This document shows positions 23,158 through 35,314 of a stretch of DNA of 64,000 nt, one piece after another; position 1 is the stretch's first letter, and each line of letters begins with the position of its first letter. Source of the stretch: Sclerotiophoma versabilis (Eukaryota; Ascomycota; Dothideomycetes; Pleosporales; Didymellaceae). The notes beneath the pieces were generated by a model. That model was not told where the DNA came from. It searched no databases and was given only the letters and a program-made list of their open reading frames with translations. The stretch lies in the NCBI GenBank assembly GCA_012274445.1, contig JAAROD010000026.1, forward strand, positions 1,178,001-1,242,000. The letters are read 5' to 3'. The translations under genes and the position numbers were made by a program.

Positions 23158-24734
23158 ATTTTTTATATTAGAAAACTTATAATATTACTTAATAAGTTCT
23201 ATAGTATAGGTAATACTAGAGTATCTATATAGTATATTATTATAATATCTTAAGATAACTTTCTTTTAAAGTTTATCTAGTACTTACTCTAGTATATATT
23301 ATTTCTACTAAACTTATATTACTAGGTTAAGCTGCTATAATAGTTCTAATAATCTATTCTTATTAACTCTAAGAATAGTAAACTTATTAATTATCTTTTT
23401 ACCTATAAGGTTATAGTATTAGCTAAGTATACCTACTTTACTATTTTCTTTTTCTAGTATATATAAGATCTTAAACTTATACTAACTAAGTATTTCTAAC
23501 TAGTAGACTTATTATTAGTTTAGAACCTTAGTAGTAGTAAAATATACTAAGTTTATATAATTTATATAAATAGTAAGTTCTAAGTAGCTTTCTATATATA
23601 TACTCTAATACTATAATATATTAATAATAGCTATAAGCTCTTTATTATATATATTATATTATTCTTCTAGTACTATAAACTTTCTTAAGTAGTAGGTAAT
23701 TAAGTGCTATTAACTATTTTATTCTTAGGTAATATATACTTCTAATACTAAATCTAAAGTAACTATCTTAAAGTATATAGGTTTACTACTTCTAAATATA
23801 ATTAGTATAGAAGGCTTTATGCATACTTACTTAAGTAATTAAAAAGTATTCTTCTATACTTATTTCTATTTAAAAGGTATATTCTTCTATTTAAGTTATA
23901 TAAGTAGTAAGGCCTTTATAGAGTAGTCTTTAATAAAGTATTAGTTAAAGTTAATAAACTTAAAAAACTCTTAAATCTTTTTAACTATAGTAGGTGTTAG
24001 CTAATTCTTTATAACCTAGATTTTCTTTTTACTTATCTTAACTCTATATCTTCTTATAATATAGCTAAGAAACTCTACTTCTTTCTTATACTATTTATAC
24101 TTCTCTAGCTTTAGCCTAAGGTATACTACTACTATAATATCTAGGTGTGCTTATAGTATATTATTAATTAATACCTAATATACTACTAGTATATTAGTTA
24201 GCTTAAGTAGTATAACTATATACTATCTTTTATTCTTTACCTTTCTTTATATATATAAGGTTATACACTTTATATAAGTTGAGTATAGTAAAGAACTTTA
24301 TTCTTAATAGCTAGTTCTATAACTTAGATATATTTATTAGTAAATAATAATTCTTAATAGTAATATTATTTAACTTCTAGTAGTTAATATAAAGCCTTAG
24401 CTTACTATCTTTCTTTAGTATAAATAGAATAGAGAATTCTAATAGAGATTTAGATTTTCTAATAGATTCTTTTATAAGGTTCTTTTTAATATATTTATAT
24501 AGTATCTTAGATTCTCTTTTAGAGAACTAATATATAGGCCTAAAAAGTAGTTCTTTCTCTTTCTTAAGTTTAATCTTATAATTCCAAGGTTAATACTTAG
24601 GTAGTACTTTTATAGATAACTCTTCTTTAAATATCTAGGTATACTATCTATATATATCTAGTATACTAGAAGATATACTCTTATTCTTCTTAACTATTAT
24701 AAAAAGGCTTTTTTTATTTATATAGTTAACTACT

Positions 24735-25196
24735 TATTATAGCTAAAATAGAGTAAAAATATATATATATTTGCACCCTAAATTTAGGCTACTAAGTAGG
24801 CCTATCTTTACTGTGTAATACACCCTCTTACGTTTAAGGCAGAGAAATAGCTTAAAAGTAGAGACTATATAGTAGTAAGGCTAGCTGTATGCCTATAGAG
24901 TTATAGCTAAGAGTCTCTTAGACTTTTATAGTAGGGACAGGCCTAACACCTATCTAGCCTACTATACTATTTTAGTACCTAGTAGCTGCAGTATAACTTA
25001 GGTAAGTATAACAGAGATTATTACTACTAGTTACCTTAGCTTTAGTTACCTACTTAACTCTAAATCTATATAGCCTCTGCTTATATAGTATTAGCGTCTA
25101 GGCTTATAACTATTACAGCTAAAACAGGGCAAAAATGTATATATATTTGCACCCTAAATTTAGGCTACTAAGTAGGCCTATCTCTACTATATAATA
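24735..25196 (-). mobile_element. TRIM-like element, copy A
   Basis: 462 bp with about 86-bp direct terminal repeats (24,735-24,820 and 25,111-25,196) and a CTACT target duplication (24,730-24,734 and 25,197-25,201). The empty site is present in Gypsy-X copy II (near 38,490, gttaactactctatc). On the minus strand the primer site GTTATAAGCC (25,101-25,110) follows one repeat and the purine tract AAGAGGGTG precedes the other. The internal region of about 290 bp has no coding capacity. So it has every cis signal of an LTR retrotransposon but no genes, as in terminal-repeat retrotransposons in miniature (TRIMs). Any movement would need proteins supplied in trans. Confidence 0.8.
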
Positions 25197-25261
25197 CTAC
25201 TCTATCTTAGTATATCTTATATATTAAAGAAATATTATTAATTTTTTTCTTATTTACTAGC

Positions 25262-25850
25262 TATAGTTAGGCTAGTAAATATATAGAGGTTAGGTAGAAG
25301 TTAAGTAAGTTATATAATCTACCTCTACTTAACCTTAACCTCTACCTACGCAAGTAGCTGCTAAGTAGGTATAGGTTAAGTTAGAGTAGTACTAGTATAG
25401 GTAGAGGTTAGGTAGAGGTAGTACTAGCGTAGGTAGAGGTTAGGTAAGCTTAGTTAGTATATCTTAATTTCGGAATTATTACACAGCTAAGAAGGCCTAC
25501 TTAGAATAACTAGAATTTAGCTAGTTAAAAATAGAGTAAAGGTATATATATATATATACTCTAAATTTAGTATTATAGATAGTTATTATAGTACTTTATT
25601 ATAGTACTATCTACCTAGGTACTCTAAGCCTAACCTCTACCTACACTAGTGCTACTCTAACCTAACCTCTACCTACACTAGTACTACTCTAACCTAACCT
25701 CTACCTATACTAGTGCTACCCCTATCTAACCTCTACCTATACTAGTGCTACTCTAACCTAACCTATACCTATAGCCTGTATAACTCTAACCTAACTCTAA
25801 CCTAATATTAGGTACTCTAAACCTATTTACTAGCCTAGCTGCAGTATATA
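25262..25850. mobile_element. Foldback (inverted-arm) element with minisatellite arms
   Basis: Two copies of the unit seen at 8,177-8,391 face outward: the left arm (about 25,262-25,475) is reversed, the right arm (about 25,610-25,850) is forward. Outer ends are taggctagtaaata and its complement tatttactagccta. Between them, 25,466-25,600, lie two mutually inverted scraps resembling the TRIM terminal repeat. The element is missing from Gypsy-X copy II (near 38,560), so it is an insertion. No clean target duplication could be defined. It has no coding capacity. Confidence 0.65.
25635..25770 (+). repeat. 32-bp minisatellite, four units
   Basis: Core actag starts at 25,645, 25,677, 25,709 and 25,741, an exact 32-bp period. 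The unit contains ctaacctctacctac. The island copy of the same arm has two units (8,219 and 8,251). Confidence 0.9.
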
Positions 25851-28341
25851 CTATATAGGCTTTAATATATTAGTACTATATTTATATTACCTTAATAAAA
25901 GTCTTTTCTATATTTAGTCTATTTCTAGATTATACTTTTATAACTAGAGAAGTTTTAGTATAATATTATATATAGCCTTTATAAAGATATTTAGAGTTAG
26001 TTCTTTATAGTACCTCTATATTTCTAGAAGAGCTACTATTACCTTATATATAATATATAGCTCTTCTAGTATTAATTCTCTATTAGCTACTTAGAGTAAA
26101 TAGGTATAATTCTTTATATATAGTATAAGGCCTACTTAGTATATTACTATTTAGAATATATAGTTTACCTGTGCTTCTAAGTCTAAAAGCGCTAATAATA
26201 CTACTTTATTTAACTTAATAGATAGTCTAATAAGTAAGCTATCTCTAATAGTATTAACAAATTACTTAGTAAAGTACTCTTTTAGTACTTATCTAAAAAA
26301 GTCTTCTTATTACTAAATTTATAGAAAATCTTACTACCTTTATATAGTTTATAGTTTAGGTTAAGATAATACTACTAATATTAATTATAGTAGAAGCTAT
26401 TAATAACTAATTATATATATATAATTCCTTAATAGTTATCTATACCTAGAAAGTATAGCTTAGAATACTTATTCTAGAGGTATATTTTATATATATTATT
26501 CTTATAATTATACTATTATTCTCTATATATAGTACTAGAAGTTAGAAACTATCTATTTTTTAGTTTTTTAAATTTATATATATAATAGGCGTTATATATA
26601 TATACTATTTATAATAGGTTTCTATAATTTAGATTCTAGTAGTTTAAAGTATACTCTAGTTATAGGTTTAGAAGTAATACTAGCTTTCTATTAAAGTTAC
26701 GCTAATTTTAACTTTAGTTATTTTTTACTTATTACTTAAGCTCCTGTTATATAGTATAGTTACTAGTACTAAGTTTATTAAAATTATATTTCTACTAATT
26801 CTATTAGAATTTACTTAGGTTATTAACCTGTTATTATCCTATATAAGTTTAAAGTGCTAACTATTATACTTTCTTATTAATACTTTTAGTAATTTAATTA
26901 TACTTTCTCTAAAAGGTAGTATAGTTATCTTATAATTTCTAGTATACTAGTTCTATATTTATATATTTATTAGATTTATATATATCTATATTATACTAAA
27001 TTTCTTTAGTATTAGAGATGGAAATAATACCTCTATCTATTTTTACTTTAGTAATTTTATATAGCTGCTAGGATATTATAGGTAACTTATACTTATATAC
27101 CTTTAGTCTCTATTTATATATTTATTCTATTTATTCTAATAGTTATCCTACTAGGTTCTATAGGTATTTCTATTATTTATCTAACTCTTAGTATAGTATA
27201 GGTATTTATCTTTAGATATTCTATATATCCTTATTAAATAGTTTAATATAATTATTATTAAATTTAGTTCTAAGGTCTTCTATAAGACGCTTTATATTAT
27301 TAATAAGAACTTTTTATTTATTACTAGTATTCATATTCTTCTAGGTAAGTATATTAAGCTATTAAACTACTTTATTCTTAGATTAATAGTTATTAGTATA
27401 GTAGCCTTACTTACTATATCTATAAGAAGTTACTCTAGACTTATTCTTTCTATTACTACTCTTGTATTTCTAGTTCTATTATAGTTCTAGTCTCTTATTA
27501 ATATTAGACAGGTCTATAGCCTCTAGTTTATAGTAGCTACTACTATTACTATTATATATATAGTATTTAGTATTAGACTAGTAGTAGTTATTCTATTAGT
27601 TTTCTTAACTAAGGTTATTATACTATAGGTTATATAGTAGTAGGTATTACTCTATAGGTATAATATATATTTATAAATTTATTTTAAGTTTCTACTAAAG
27701 CTTATAAAGCTTAATATTAATACTAATAGCTTTATTAACTAGGTTATTAAAGTTATTAGTACTTATAGTAGTATATATAAGTTCTTTCTTAACCTTAGGC
27801 TTTAGTCTCTAATAGAATATAGTTATTAATACTATATTATTCTATTTAGTAAATATAGCTAGCTGCTAGAAGTTAATAGTATAGTTAGTAGTAGATTATT
27901 CTTAATAAATACGTTAAATATTATAATATATAATAGCTAGTTTATTTAAAACTCTAAATACTAGTTAAATCTATTTCTTAAATAGGTTAAAGTCTTTAAA
28001 CTAAGAGTTAATTATAGTTAAGTCTCTATTAGTATAGTAGTATTAGAAAAAGAGTTTAATCTAGGTAAAAGCCTTGTCTTATATAAAATAAGTAATAAAA
28101 GTAACTTATTATTTTTTAGTAATATTTTCTCTCTAAAATATAAATAAGAGGTTCTACTATATAAGCTAGTTCTTTAGTTTATATTACTTACTATAGTAGA
28201 GGTTAGGTTTAGTAATACTAACTCTAGAGTATATAGCTAGTACTTACTTTATTTTAATATTATTATTAGATTATTAAGTATAAGAGCAACTAAAGGTAAT
28301 ATTAGTTTCTAAAGTAGTACTTATCTTTAGAGTGTTTAAAG

Positions 28342-29306
28342 TATTAAAGTTATACTTTTAAGTAAAGCTTATAAGCACTATTTATATTAGTTCTTAGAGA
28401 TAAGTACTAGTATAGAAAGGTCTATAAGAGTTAGAGGTATTACCTAGTAAAATACTATAATAATAGAGAGTAATAATAAGTAGTATAGAGTAGACTATCT
28501 AGCTTAAGAGTTAAAGTTAAGATTCTAAAGATAAACTATTACAGCTAAAATAGAGTAAAAATGTACATATATTTGCACCCTAAATTTAGGCTACTAAGTA
28601 GGCCTTCTCTACTATATAATATACCCCCTTACGTTTAAGGCAGAGGAATAGCTTAAAGGTAGAGACTACACAGCAGTAAGGCTAGCTGTGTGCCTGCAGG
28701 GTTATAGCTAAGAGTCTCTTAGACTTTTATAGTAGGGACAGGCCTAACACCTATCTAGCCTACTATACTATTTTAGTACCTAGTAGCTGCAGTATAACTT
28801 AGGTAAGTATAACAGGGATTATTACTACTAGTTACCTTAGCTTTAGTTACCTACTTAACTCTAAATCTACGTAGCCTCTGCTTGCATAGTATTAGCGTCT
28901 AGGCTTATAACTGTTATAGCTAAAATAGGGCAAAAATATACATACATTCGCACCCTAAATTTAGGCTACTAAGTAGGCCTTCTCTGCTGTGTAATATATA
29001 AACTTAATTAACTAAGTTAAATATAAACTATAAAGGTTATATTTCTACTAACTATATACTTACTAAGAGATAGTACTTATTAATAAGTAACTAGAGTTAG
29101 TCTAATAAGATATATAGTATTACTTATTAATAAGTAATAATATATAATACTTATTAGTAAGCAGGTTATATATATTATACTTACTAATTAGTATATTATA
29201 TAACTATATAAAGAGAGATTTCTTCTAACTCTCCTCTAGCTTATAGGTAAAAGCTCTAGTTAGCTACTTAATTACTATACTACTTTATCTATAAAGAATT
29301 ATAATA
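28342..29306 (-). repeat. Gypsy-X copy I 5' LTR, interrupted by TRIM B
   Basis: Matches 35,315-35,803 and 41,038-41,526 from the tattaaag start to the attataata end. Without TRIM B and its duplication it is about 498 bp against 489 in the intact LTRs. The right flank is TTAAC, then pogo sequence. Confidence 0.8.
28537..28998 (-). mobile_element. TRIM-like element, copy B
   Basis: Very close copy of 24,735-25,196, 462 bp, inserted in the Gypsy-X LTR. TAAAC occurs on both sides (28,532-28,536 and 28,999-29,003). The intact LTRs read aaagataaacttaatt at the same place (near 35,497 and 41,217; the 41 kb copy has one change), which proves the insertion. The minus-strand primer site is at 28,902-28,911 and the purine tract is AAGGGGG. 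This copy is less RIP-mutated than A: tgcctgcagg and ctacacagcagtaagg survive. The right end is uncertain by 2 bp. Confidence 0.85.
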
Positions 29307-30014
29307 TTAACGCTCTATATAACTATTATCTACTCCTTATTACTTAGCTAGACTGCCTTTAGCTATTTTTATTACTTTAAAGCTATAATAACTACTTTTA
29401 TTAATATAACACCTATTATAAAGCTAGCCTTATTAAAGTTATAGGTATTATTATTCTAAATACTTTACTTAGCTTAAATATTAGCTACTAGGCTAAACTA
29501 GCTCTAGATTACCTTAGAATTCTTATAGAGAGCTTTCTTATAGTTATACTTTTAATTAAACTTTATTATAAGCTCTAGTTAGTATATAATAAATATACTA
29601 GGCTAGTTTAGGCTAATATACTCTAGACTATACTTAGTACGTAAAGAATTAGTTATATTAGCTATAGCTGTAAGCTAAGAAGATAATTCTTATATAACTA
29701 GCTTAAGTATATACTTAATAATTACCTACTTCTTAGTAGTAGTTAGGTTCTATAGGTTAGCTATAGTATTAGTATATAAAGGTTATCTAGCGTATAATTT
29801 ATTTAGTATAGTTTTAGAGATATTATAAATTACTATAGCGCGTTTTATAGAAAGCTTAGAGTTAATTCTAAGAGCTTAAACTATAAGCTAAATCTAAGCT
29901 TCTTTTAACACGTCTAGCTAGCGCTATTATTAAGGTATTAGTAGAGAAGTTGTATTTTAGTATAGTCTTAGTAAAAGTGCACTACTTACCTATATATACT
30001 ACTTACCTATAACG
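29307..30014 (-). mobile_element. Pogo/Fot-type transposon 1, 5' part
   Basis: Aligns as reverse complement with about 41,898-42,600, the N-terminal half of the other pogo transposase (for example 29,590-29,690 against 42,220-42,310). It ends in the terminal repeat tacctataacg followed by TA, mirroring TA-CCTTATAGG at 15,201. With 15,201-15,590 it forms one element split by Gypsy-X copy I. About 760 bp of its middle is missing. Confidence 0.7.
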
Positions 30015-30530
30015 TATATTAGTACTATTTAATTTATATCTAAAAAATTAATTTTTAATATAGAAAGTTTAGAAGTTAAATAGTTTTACTAAATAAGCTT
30101 ATAATCTTCTAAATAGTAGTTTAGTTATAAGGCCCTATTAAGTAAGCCTTTAAGCTCTTATAGAGCTACTTAGTAGTTAGATACTAGAGTAATCTAATTA
30201 AAGTAAAAAAGTAAAAGAAAAGCTCTATAGTAGTAATCTATATACTTTATTATATAATATACTCTCTAGGTATCTATACCTAGGTACACCTACTTATAAA
30301 GTACCTACTTCTTTATTCTAAAGCTTAATTTAAGAGTATAACTTTTAAAAGTTCTTTTAACTATTTATAAGTATTTAGCTTTTATTCTAGATACTTTAGA
30401 AGTAAAAATAGGCTCTATTATAACCTAAAGCTAACTAGTAGGTACTCTATAAATATTCTATTATATAATAACTTACTTATTTATTCTTTTTTCTTTTTCT
30501 TTTTTAAGTACTTAGTATAATAGGCTAAGC
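30015..30530 (-). mobile_element. Copia C4 fragment (3' LTR and adjacent internal sequence)
   Basis: About 240 bp of the C1-type LTR (compare 15,700-15,944) followed by the same internal sequence (ctctaggtatctatacctaggtac, as at 15,945-15,980). The outer start of the LTR is cut by pogo element 1. It is more heavily RIP-mutated than C1. Confidence 0.65.
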
Positions 30531-31019
30531 TCTAAGTATATAGAACTATATACTAAACTAGTATATATAATTATAAAAGTATAGCTTAGTACTATACTAT
30601 ATCTTTTATAAGAAGATATAAAGTCTTCTTTCTTTTCTATCTTTCTACTTCTATAGTATAGAATAAATATATACTTATTAGAAGGCTACTTTAACTCTTA
30701 ATATAGGTAGAAAGATTAAAGCTAGCTTAACTCTCTAAGTATATAATAATAGAAGAAGATAACCTTTATAATTAATAGCTGCTAAGTAGCTAGCTAATAT
30801 ATAAATAGTAGATATAATTATAGTATTTAAAAAAGAAATAGTAAGACCTATTACATAGCTTATTAGTAGATAATCTAATAGTAATAATATAATTCTTAAA
30901 GGCTAACCTAGTTACCTAGATAAACTAGTAAGTAAGTAAGAGAGATAACTTTATAAGTAGCTATAATTCTAAATAAATAAACTTAAAGAAATACTAAGTA
31001 ATAATACTTATTTAGAAAC

Positions 31020-31482
31020 TATTATAATTCTGTGTAGATAAAGTAGTAGAGTAATTAAGTAGCTAACTAGAGCTCTTACCTATAAGCTAGAAATAGAGTT
31101 AGAGAAGAACTTCTCTTATTTAGTTACGTAATATACTTATTAATAAGTATAATATATATAACTTACTTATTAATAAGTAATACTATATATTTTATTAGAC
31201 TAACTCTAGTTACTTATCTATAAGTATTATCTCTAAGTAAGTATATAGTATATAGAAATATAACTCTTATAGTTTATATTTAACCTTTTTAAATTAAGTT
31301 TATCTTTAAAACCTTAACCTAACTCTTAAGCTAGATAGTCTACTCTATACTACTTATTATTAATCTCTATTATTATAGTATTTTACTAGGTAATAACTCT
31401 ACTTAATCTACTATATGCTGTTTATACCTAAGAACTAATAGAACTAGTACTTATAGTCTTTAACTAAAGTATAACTTTAATA
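31020..31482 (+). repeat. Gypsy-X LTR in reverse orientation (solo LTR or 5' LTR)
   Basis: 463 bp, reverse complement of 35,315-35,803. Flanks are GAAAC (left) and AAAAC (right), one transition apart, which fits a 5-bp duplication and a solo LTR. However, Gypsy-P gag-like sequence starts only about 70 bp to the right on the same strand, so it could be the 5' LTR of that element. I favour a solo LTR, because the Gypsy-P RT belongs to a different lineage from Gypsy-X. Confidence 0.6.
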
Positions 31483-31549
31483 AAAACCTTAAAAAGAAGT
31501 AGATAAAACTTTTCTTCTAGCTCTACTTCTTTAAGTAACTACTAAAATT

Positions 31550-34500
31550 ATACTATCTAATAGGCTAAAAAGCCTAGACTTTCTAATATAGAGGTTTTTA
31601 ATAAAGAATTATATAAATAATACCTTTAATAGAAGATAAAGGTATAGACTAAGCTATATAAGAACTAACTAGTATAGTTTACTAAGAAGGACTAGGTTAA
31701 CTATATAATTACTTATATTACTAGTTAAGTATTTAATACTCTATTTCTAATAATAATAGGCCTTATAAATAGTACTACTCTACTAATACTTAAGAAGGTC
31801 TAAGTATACCTTAATAGGTCCTTTAAAGACTCTACTACCTAGAAGAAAGCTCTTAAGAACTTATATATAATAAAATAAGGTAAAAATAATTTTAATCTAT
31901 ATATTTAGAAGTTTAACCTAAAGCTATAAGAAGTAGGCTTAAACAGAGTAGGCTACGCTTAGAAGATTAACTATCTTAATAATAGTTTAAACAGTAAGCT
32001 ATTAAGAGCCTTAGCTAGATATTAACTAACTAGACTTAAGACGTAGAAACAGTTTATATAGTATACTAGAATAAACTAAAAGAACCTTAAGGCTATAGAT
32101 AGAATTATAGGTAATAGCTACTCTACCTAGAAATATAATAACTCTAGTTCCTAGAAAATTCTATATAGAAATAGTAATAAAATAGACTAGTAGCCTATAG
32201 TAGGCACTTACTAGCTCTATATAAGAAAGAAAGAATACTAAAGAATAGATAAAGAAATCTATAAAAGAAGAGCTATAGAAGCCTATTTTAAGTATAGTAA
32301 TAAACTCTATATAGTATATAATTATAAAAGAAATACTCTATCTAAATTACCTACTTATATAAGTAAATAAAAGCTAACCTTAAGAACCTCTAAAGTAGTA
32401 GCTATATAAATAGCTAAAGAAACCTTATTATTAGAAGATAATAAAAAAAAACAGTTCTAGCTAAAAGTTATACGCTAAGGCCTCTTTAATAAGTTCCTAA
32501 GCCTATATAGTTAATATATTTACTACTTTATTAACTAGCTATAACTAAACTAATATTAATTTATATAGTTATTAACTCTACTATACTAGCTACTACTATA
32601 GTTATTAATAGTTATTATACCTATTATTTAGTAAATAAATAGTTTATATAGAAGATAAACTTACTATATATTCTAATTATACCTATAACTATAGAAGAAG
32701 TTAATAGTTAAAAAAGCAGTATTAATACTATTACTAAGTTTAATCTTAATATTAGATATATATAGTAATACTATATTATAGTATATATTACCTCTTTAAT
32801 ATATAACTATAATATAATTCTTAGAAAGATATAGTTAGAAGATATTAGTAGTATAATTAGTACTAAAGATAAGCTTCTATTTATAAGATAGTATAATATT
32901 ACTATATAAAGTACTAAGGTACTTACTTTACTAAACTACTACCTAGTATAAGTAGTAGCCTTTTAATACTATATATAGAAGAGCTATAAAGAGAACTTAG
33001 AAATCTAAGTCTTTATAGCTAGCTTAAAGAATATCTATAAGCCTTTAAAATAAAAAACCTAGATAACTATATATAAGGTTAAAGTAGTACTACCTATATA
33101 TTTCTAGTTATATATTAAGTTATTTACTATAAAAAAAGGTAGTTAACTACTCTTCTACTATAGCTTAATAGTAGATTATATAATTAAGCTAAATAAAGTA
33201 AATAGTAAAACCTTAGAAGTTCTATATAGTTCTTTCTATACTATATCTTAAGATAAGCTCTTAGTCTTATACTATATATTACTAGATTTATTAAAAAAAG
33301 AATTTATTAGAGCTAGTAACTCTTTAGCTATATTACCTATACTATTTATATAGAAGCTAGAAGGTAGATTATAGCTCTATATAAACTATAGAGTACTAAA
33401 TACTTTAATTAAAAAGAATTAGTATTCTATTCTTCTAATTAAGAAGACTCTAAATATAATTAGATAAGCTACCTAGTATACTAAACTAAATATTATAGCT
33501 ACCTTTTTTAAAATTAGAATAGTAAAAGAGTAAGAATATATAAGTGCTTTCTATATATAGTTTAGATTATATAAATAGCTAGTAATACCTTTTAAATTAG
33601 CTAATACTTCTAGTGCCTTCTAGAGGTATATTAACTAGGCTCTAGGAGAGTTTCTAGATAATTTTATCTTAGTATACTTAAATAATATATTAATCTTTAC
33701 TAGAAGTTCTCTATTAAAGTACTATAAGTATATATAATAGGTAATTAAATATTTATAAAAATTAAAGCTAAACTTAGAACTTAGTAAATATAAATTTAAT
33801 ATATAGTATATAAATTACCTAGTCTTTATTTTAAAAGTAGAGAAGAGTATATTAATAGACTTTAAAAAAGTATAAGCTATTAAGAAATAGTAAGTACCTA
33901 CTATAGTAAAAGGTATATAATAGTTCTTTAGGTTTATAAACTTCTATTAGAAGTTTATTAAAGACTTTACTATGCTATTAGAACTACTTATATAACTTAC
34001 TAAGAAGAATCTCTTCTTTAAATAAATAAAGAAATAAGATTATACTTTTTAGGCTCTAAAAGAAGCCTTTCTATTAGATAAGGTTCTTACTACTCTAAAC
34101 TATAAGTAGAGAGCTATAGTAGAATATAATCTTCTAGCTTTACTATAGAAGCTACTCTTTTATAAAAAGATTTATCTAGTTACTTCTATATAGTAGTATA
34201 CCTCTCTTAGAAATTTCTACCTTATAAAGTAAACTACTTTATCTATAATAAAGAACTTCTTATAGTAATATTCTACTTATAGAAGTAAAATACTAAATTA
34301 TAAAGTATATAGAAGTTTAAAGTTATTACTACCTATAAGAACCTAAAATACTTTTTAAAGAAATAGAACCTTACTAAAAGATATATATAATAAGCTTAGA
34401 TTATATTATAGTTTAGTAATATAGAGGTATAATATTAATCTAGTAAGAATAATATATAAGTAGAAACTCTCTTATAAAGAAATTAAAATAGACCTAAAGA

Positions 34501-35314
34501 AGAGAATAATAAAGAACTTACTAGTAAAGAGTTTATAATACTTATTCTATTTAATTAATAATACCTAATATATACTATACCTATATAGATACTAATACTT
34601 ATACTAGAAGGCTCTATTCTACTAAATTACCTATATTAACTACTATTCTTAGATAGTCTAATTACTTAGTACTAGAACTAAGTAGTAGAATAAAATAAAA
34701 ATTACTAAGCTATATAATAGGCTATATAAAGTAGTATAAAGGCTCTTAATATAATTATAAAAAGACTTATAGTCTCTTTAGGTAACTATATAGTAATAGG
34801 TAATAATAAGCTATAATAGAGAAACTAGATATAGGTACTAAATAGTAAGCTAATCTATATAGAGATTATGGATTAAGTAAACCTTACTATCTAAATAGAA
34901 TACTCTAGATGAAAAGAAATATACTATATAATTATAAGAATATAGTACTAGCTAGAAATAAGTAAAGGTAACTACTATTTTATATAGAATTATAATATTT
35001 ACTAATAAAGTAACTTTTAAAGAAATAGAAAATATAGCTATCTATAACTATTACTAGTACTAAGCTTTATATAGTAAAACCTTACTATTAACTTTATAAT
35101 AGATTTTCTACTCTCTTTAGGCTATATAAACCTTATAGTTATAAAAGACTAACTAAGTAAGAGTATAATCTTAGTTTCTTTAAAGAAGATTAAAGTAGAT
35201 AATATTACTTAAATATTTATATAAGAACTATACTTATTATATAAACTTCTAAGATCTTTTATATTAAATAAAAGTACTTAGTTTATTAGTAAACTCTAGA
35301 AAAGAGTATATAAA
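31550..35314 (+). mobile_element. Gypsy-P retrotransposon, gag-pol relic (first part)
   Basis: The plus-strand gag-like start is near 31,560-31,700 (KPRLxxIEVF... and FTKKDQVNYIITYIT can be read through). The gypsy RT is at about 33,370-33,720: SAFxxxFxLYxxLV, FxLANxSSAFxRYIN, LxEFLDNF, and a YLDD box now YLNN followed by ILIFT. Stops sit at Gln, Trp and Arg positions, as RIP makes. RNase H and the start of integrase follow to 35,314, where Gypsy-X copy II is inserted. It continues at 41,527. Confidence 0.7.

Larger units (their letters stand above)
15591..29306 (-). mobile_element. Gypsy-X retrotransposon, copy I, truncated and multiply interrupted
   Basis: Collinear with about 36,750-41,526 of the full copy once four insertions are removed: Copia C1 (15,657-23,157), TRIM A (24,735-25,196), the foldback element (about 25,262-25,850) and TRIM B (28,537-28,998, inside the LTR). 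The 5' LTR is 28,342-29,306 including TRIM B. The 3' LTR and about 1.4 kb of 3' internal sequence are missing at the 15,590 junction. Minus-strand RT remains lie near 24,190-24,500. Small deletions of roughly 90 and 30 bp against copy II occur near 24,140 and 24,220. Confidence 0.75.

Noticed and set aside
25635..25770. CRISPR-like array
   Set aside because: The 32-bp units are contiguous minisatellite copies with no spacers, in a fungal repeat element.
24735..28998. SINE interpretation of the 462-bp element
   Set aside because: No RNA polymerase III boxes or A-rich tail seen. Direct terminal repeats, primer site, purine tract and 5-bp duplications fit an LTR element.
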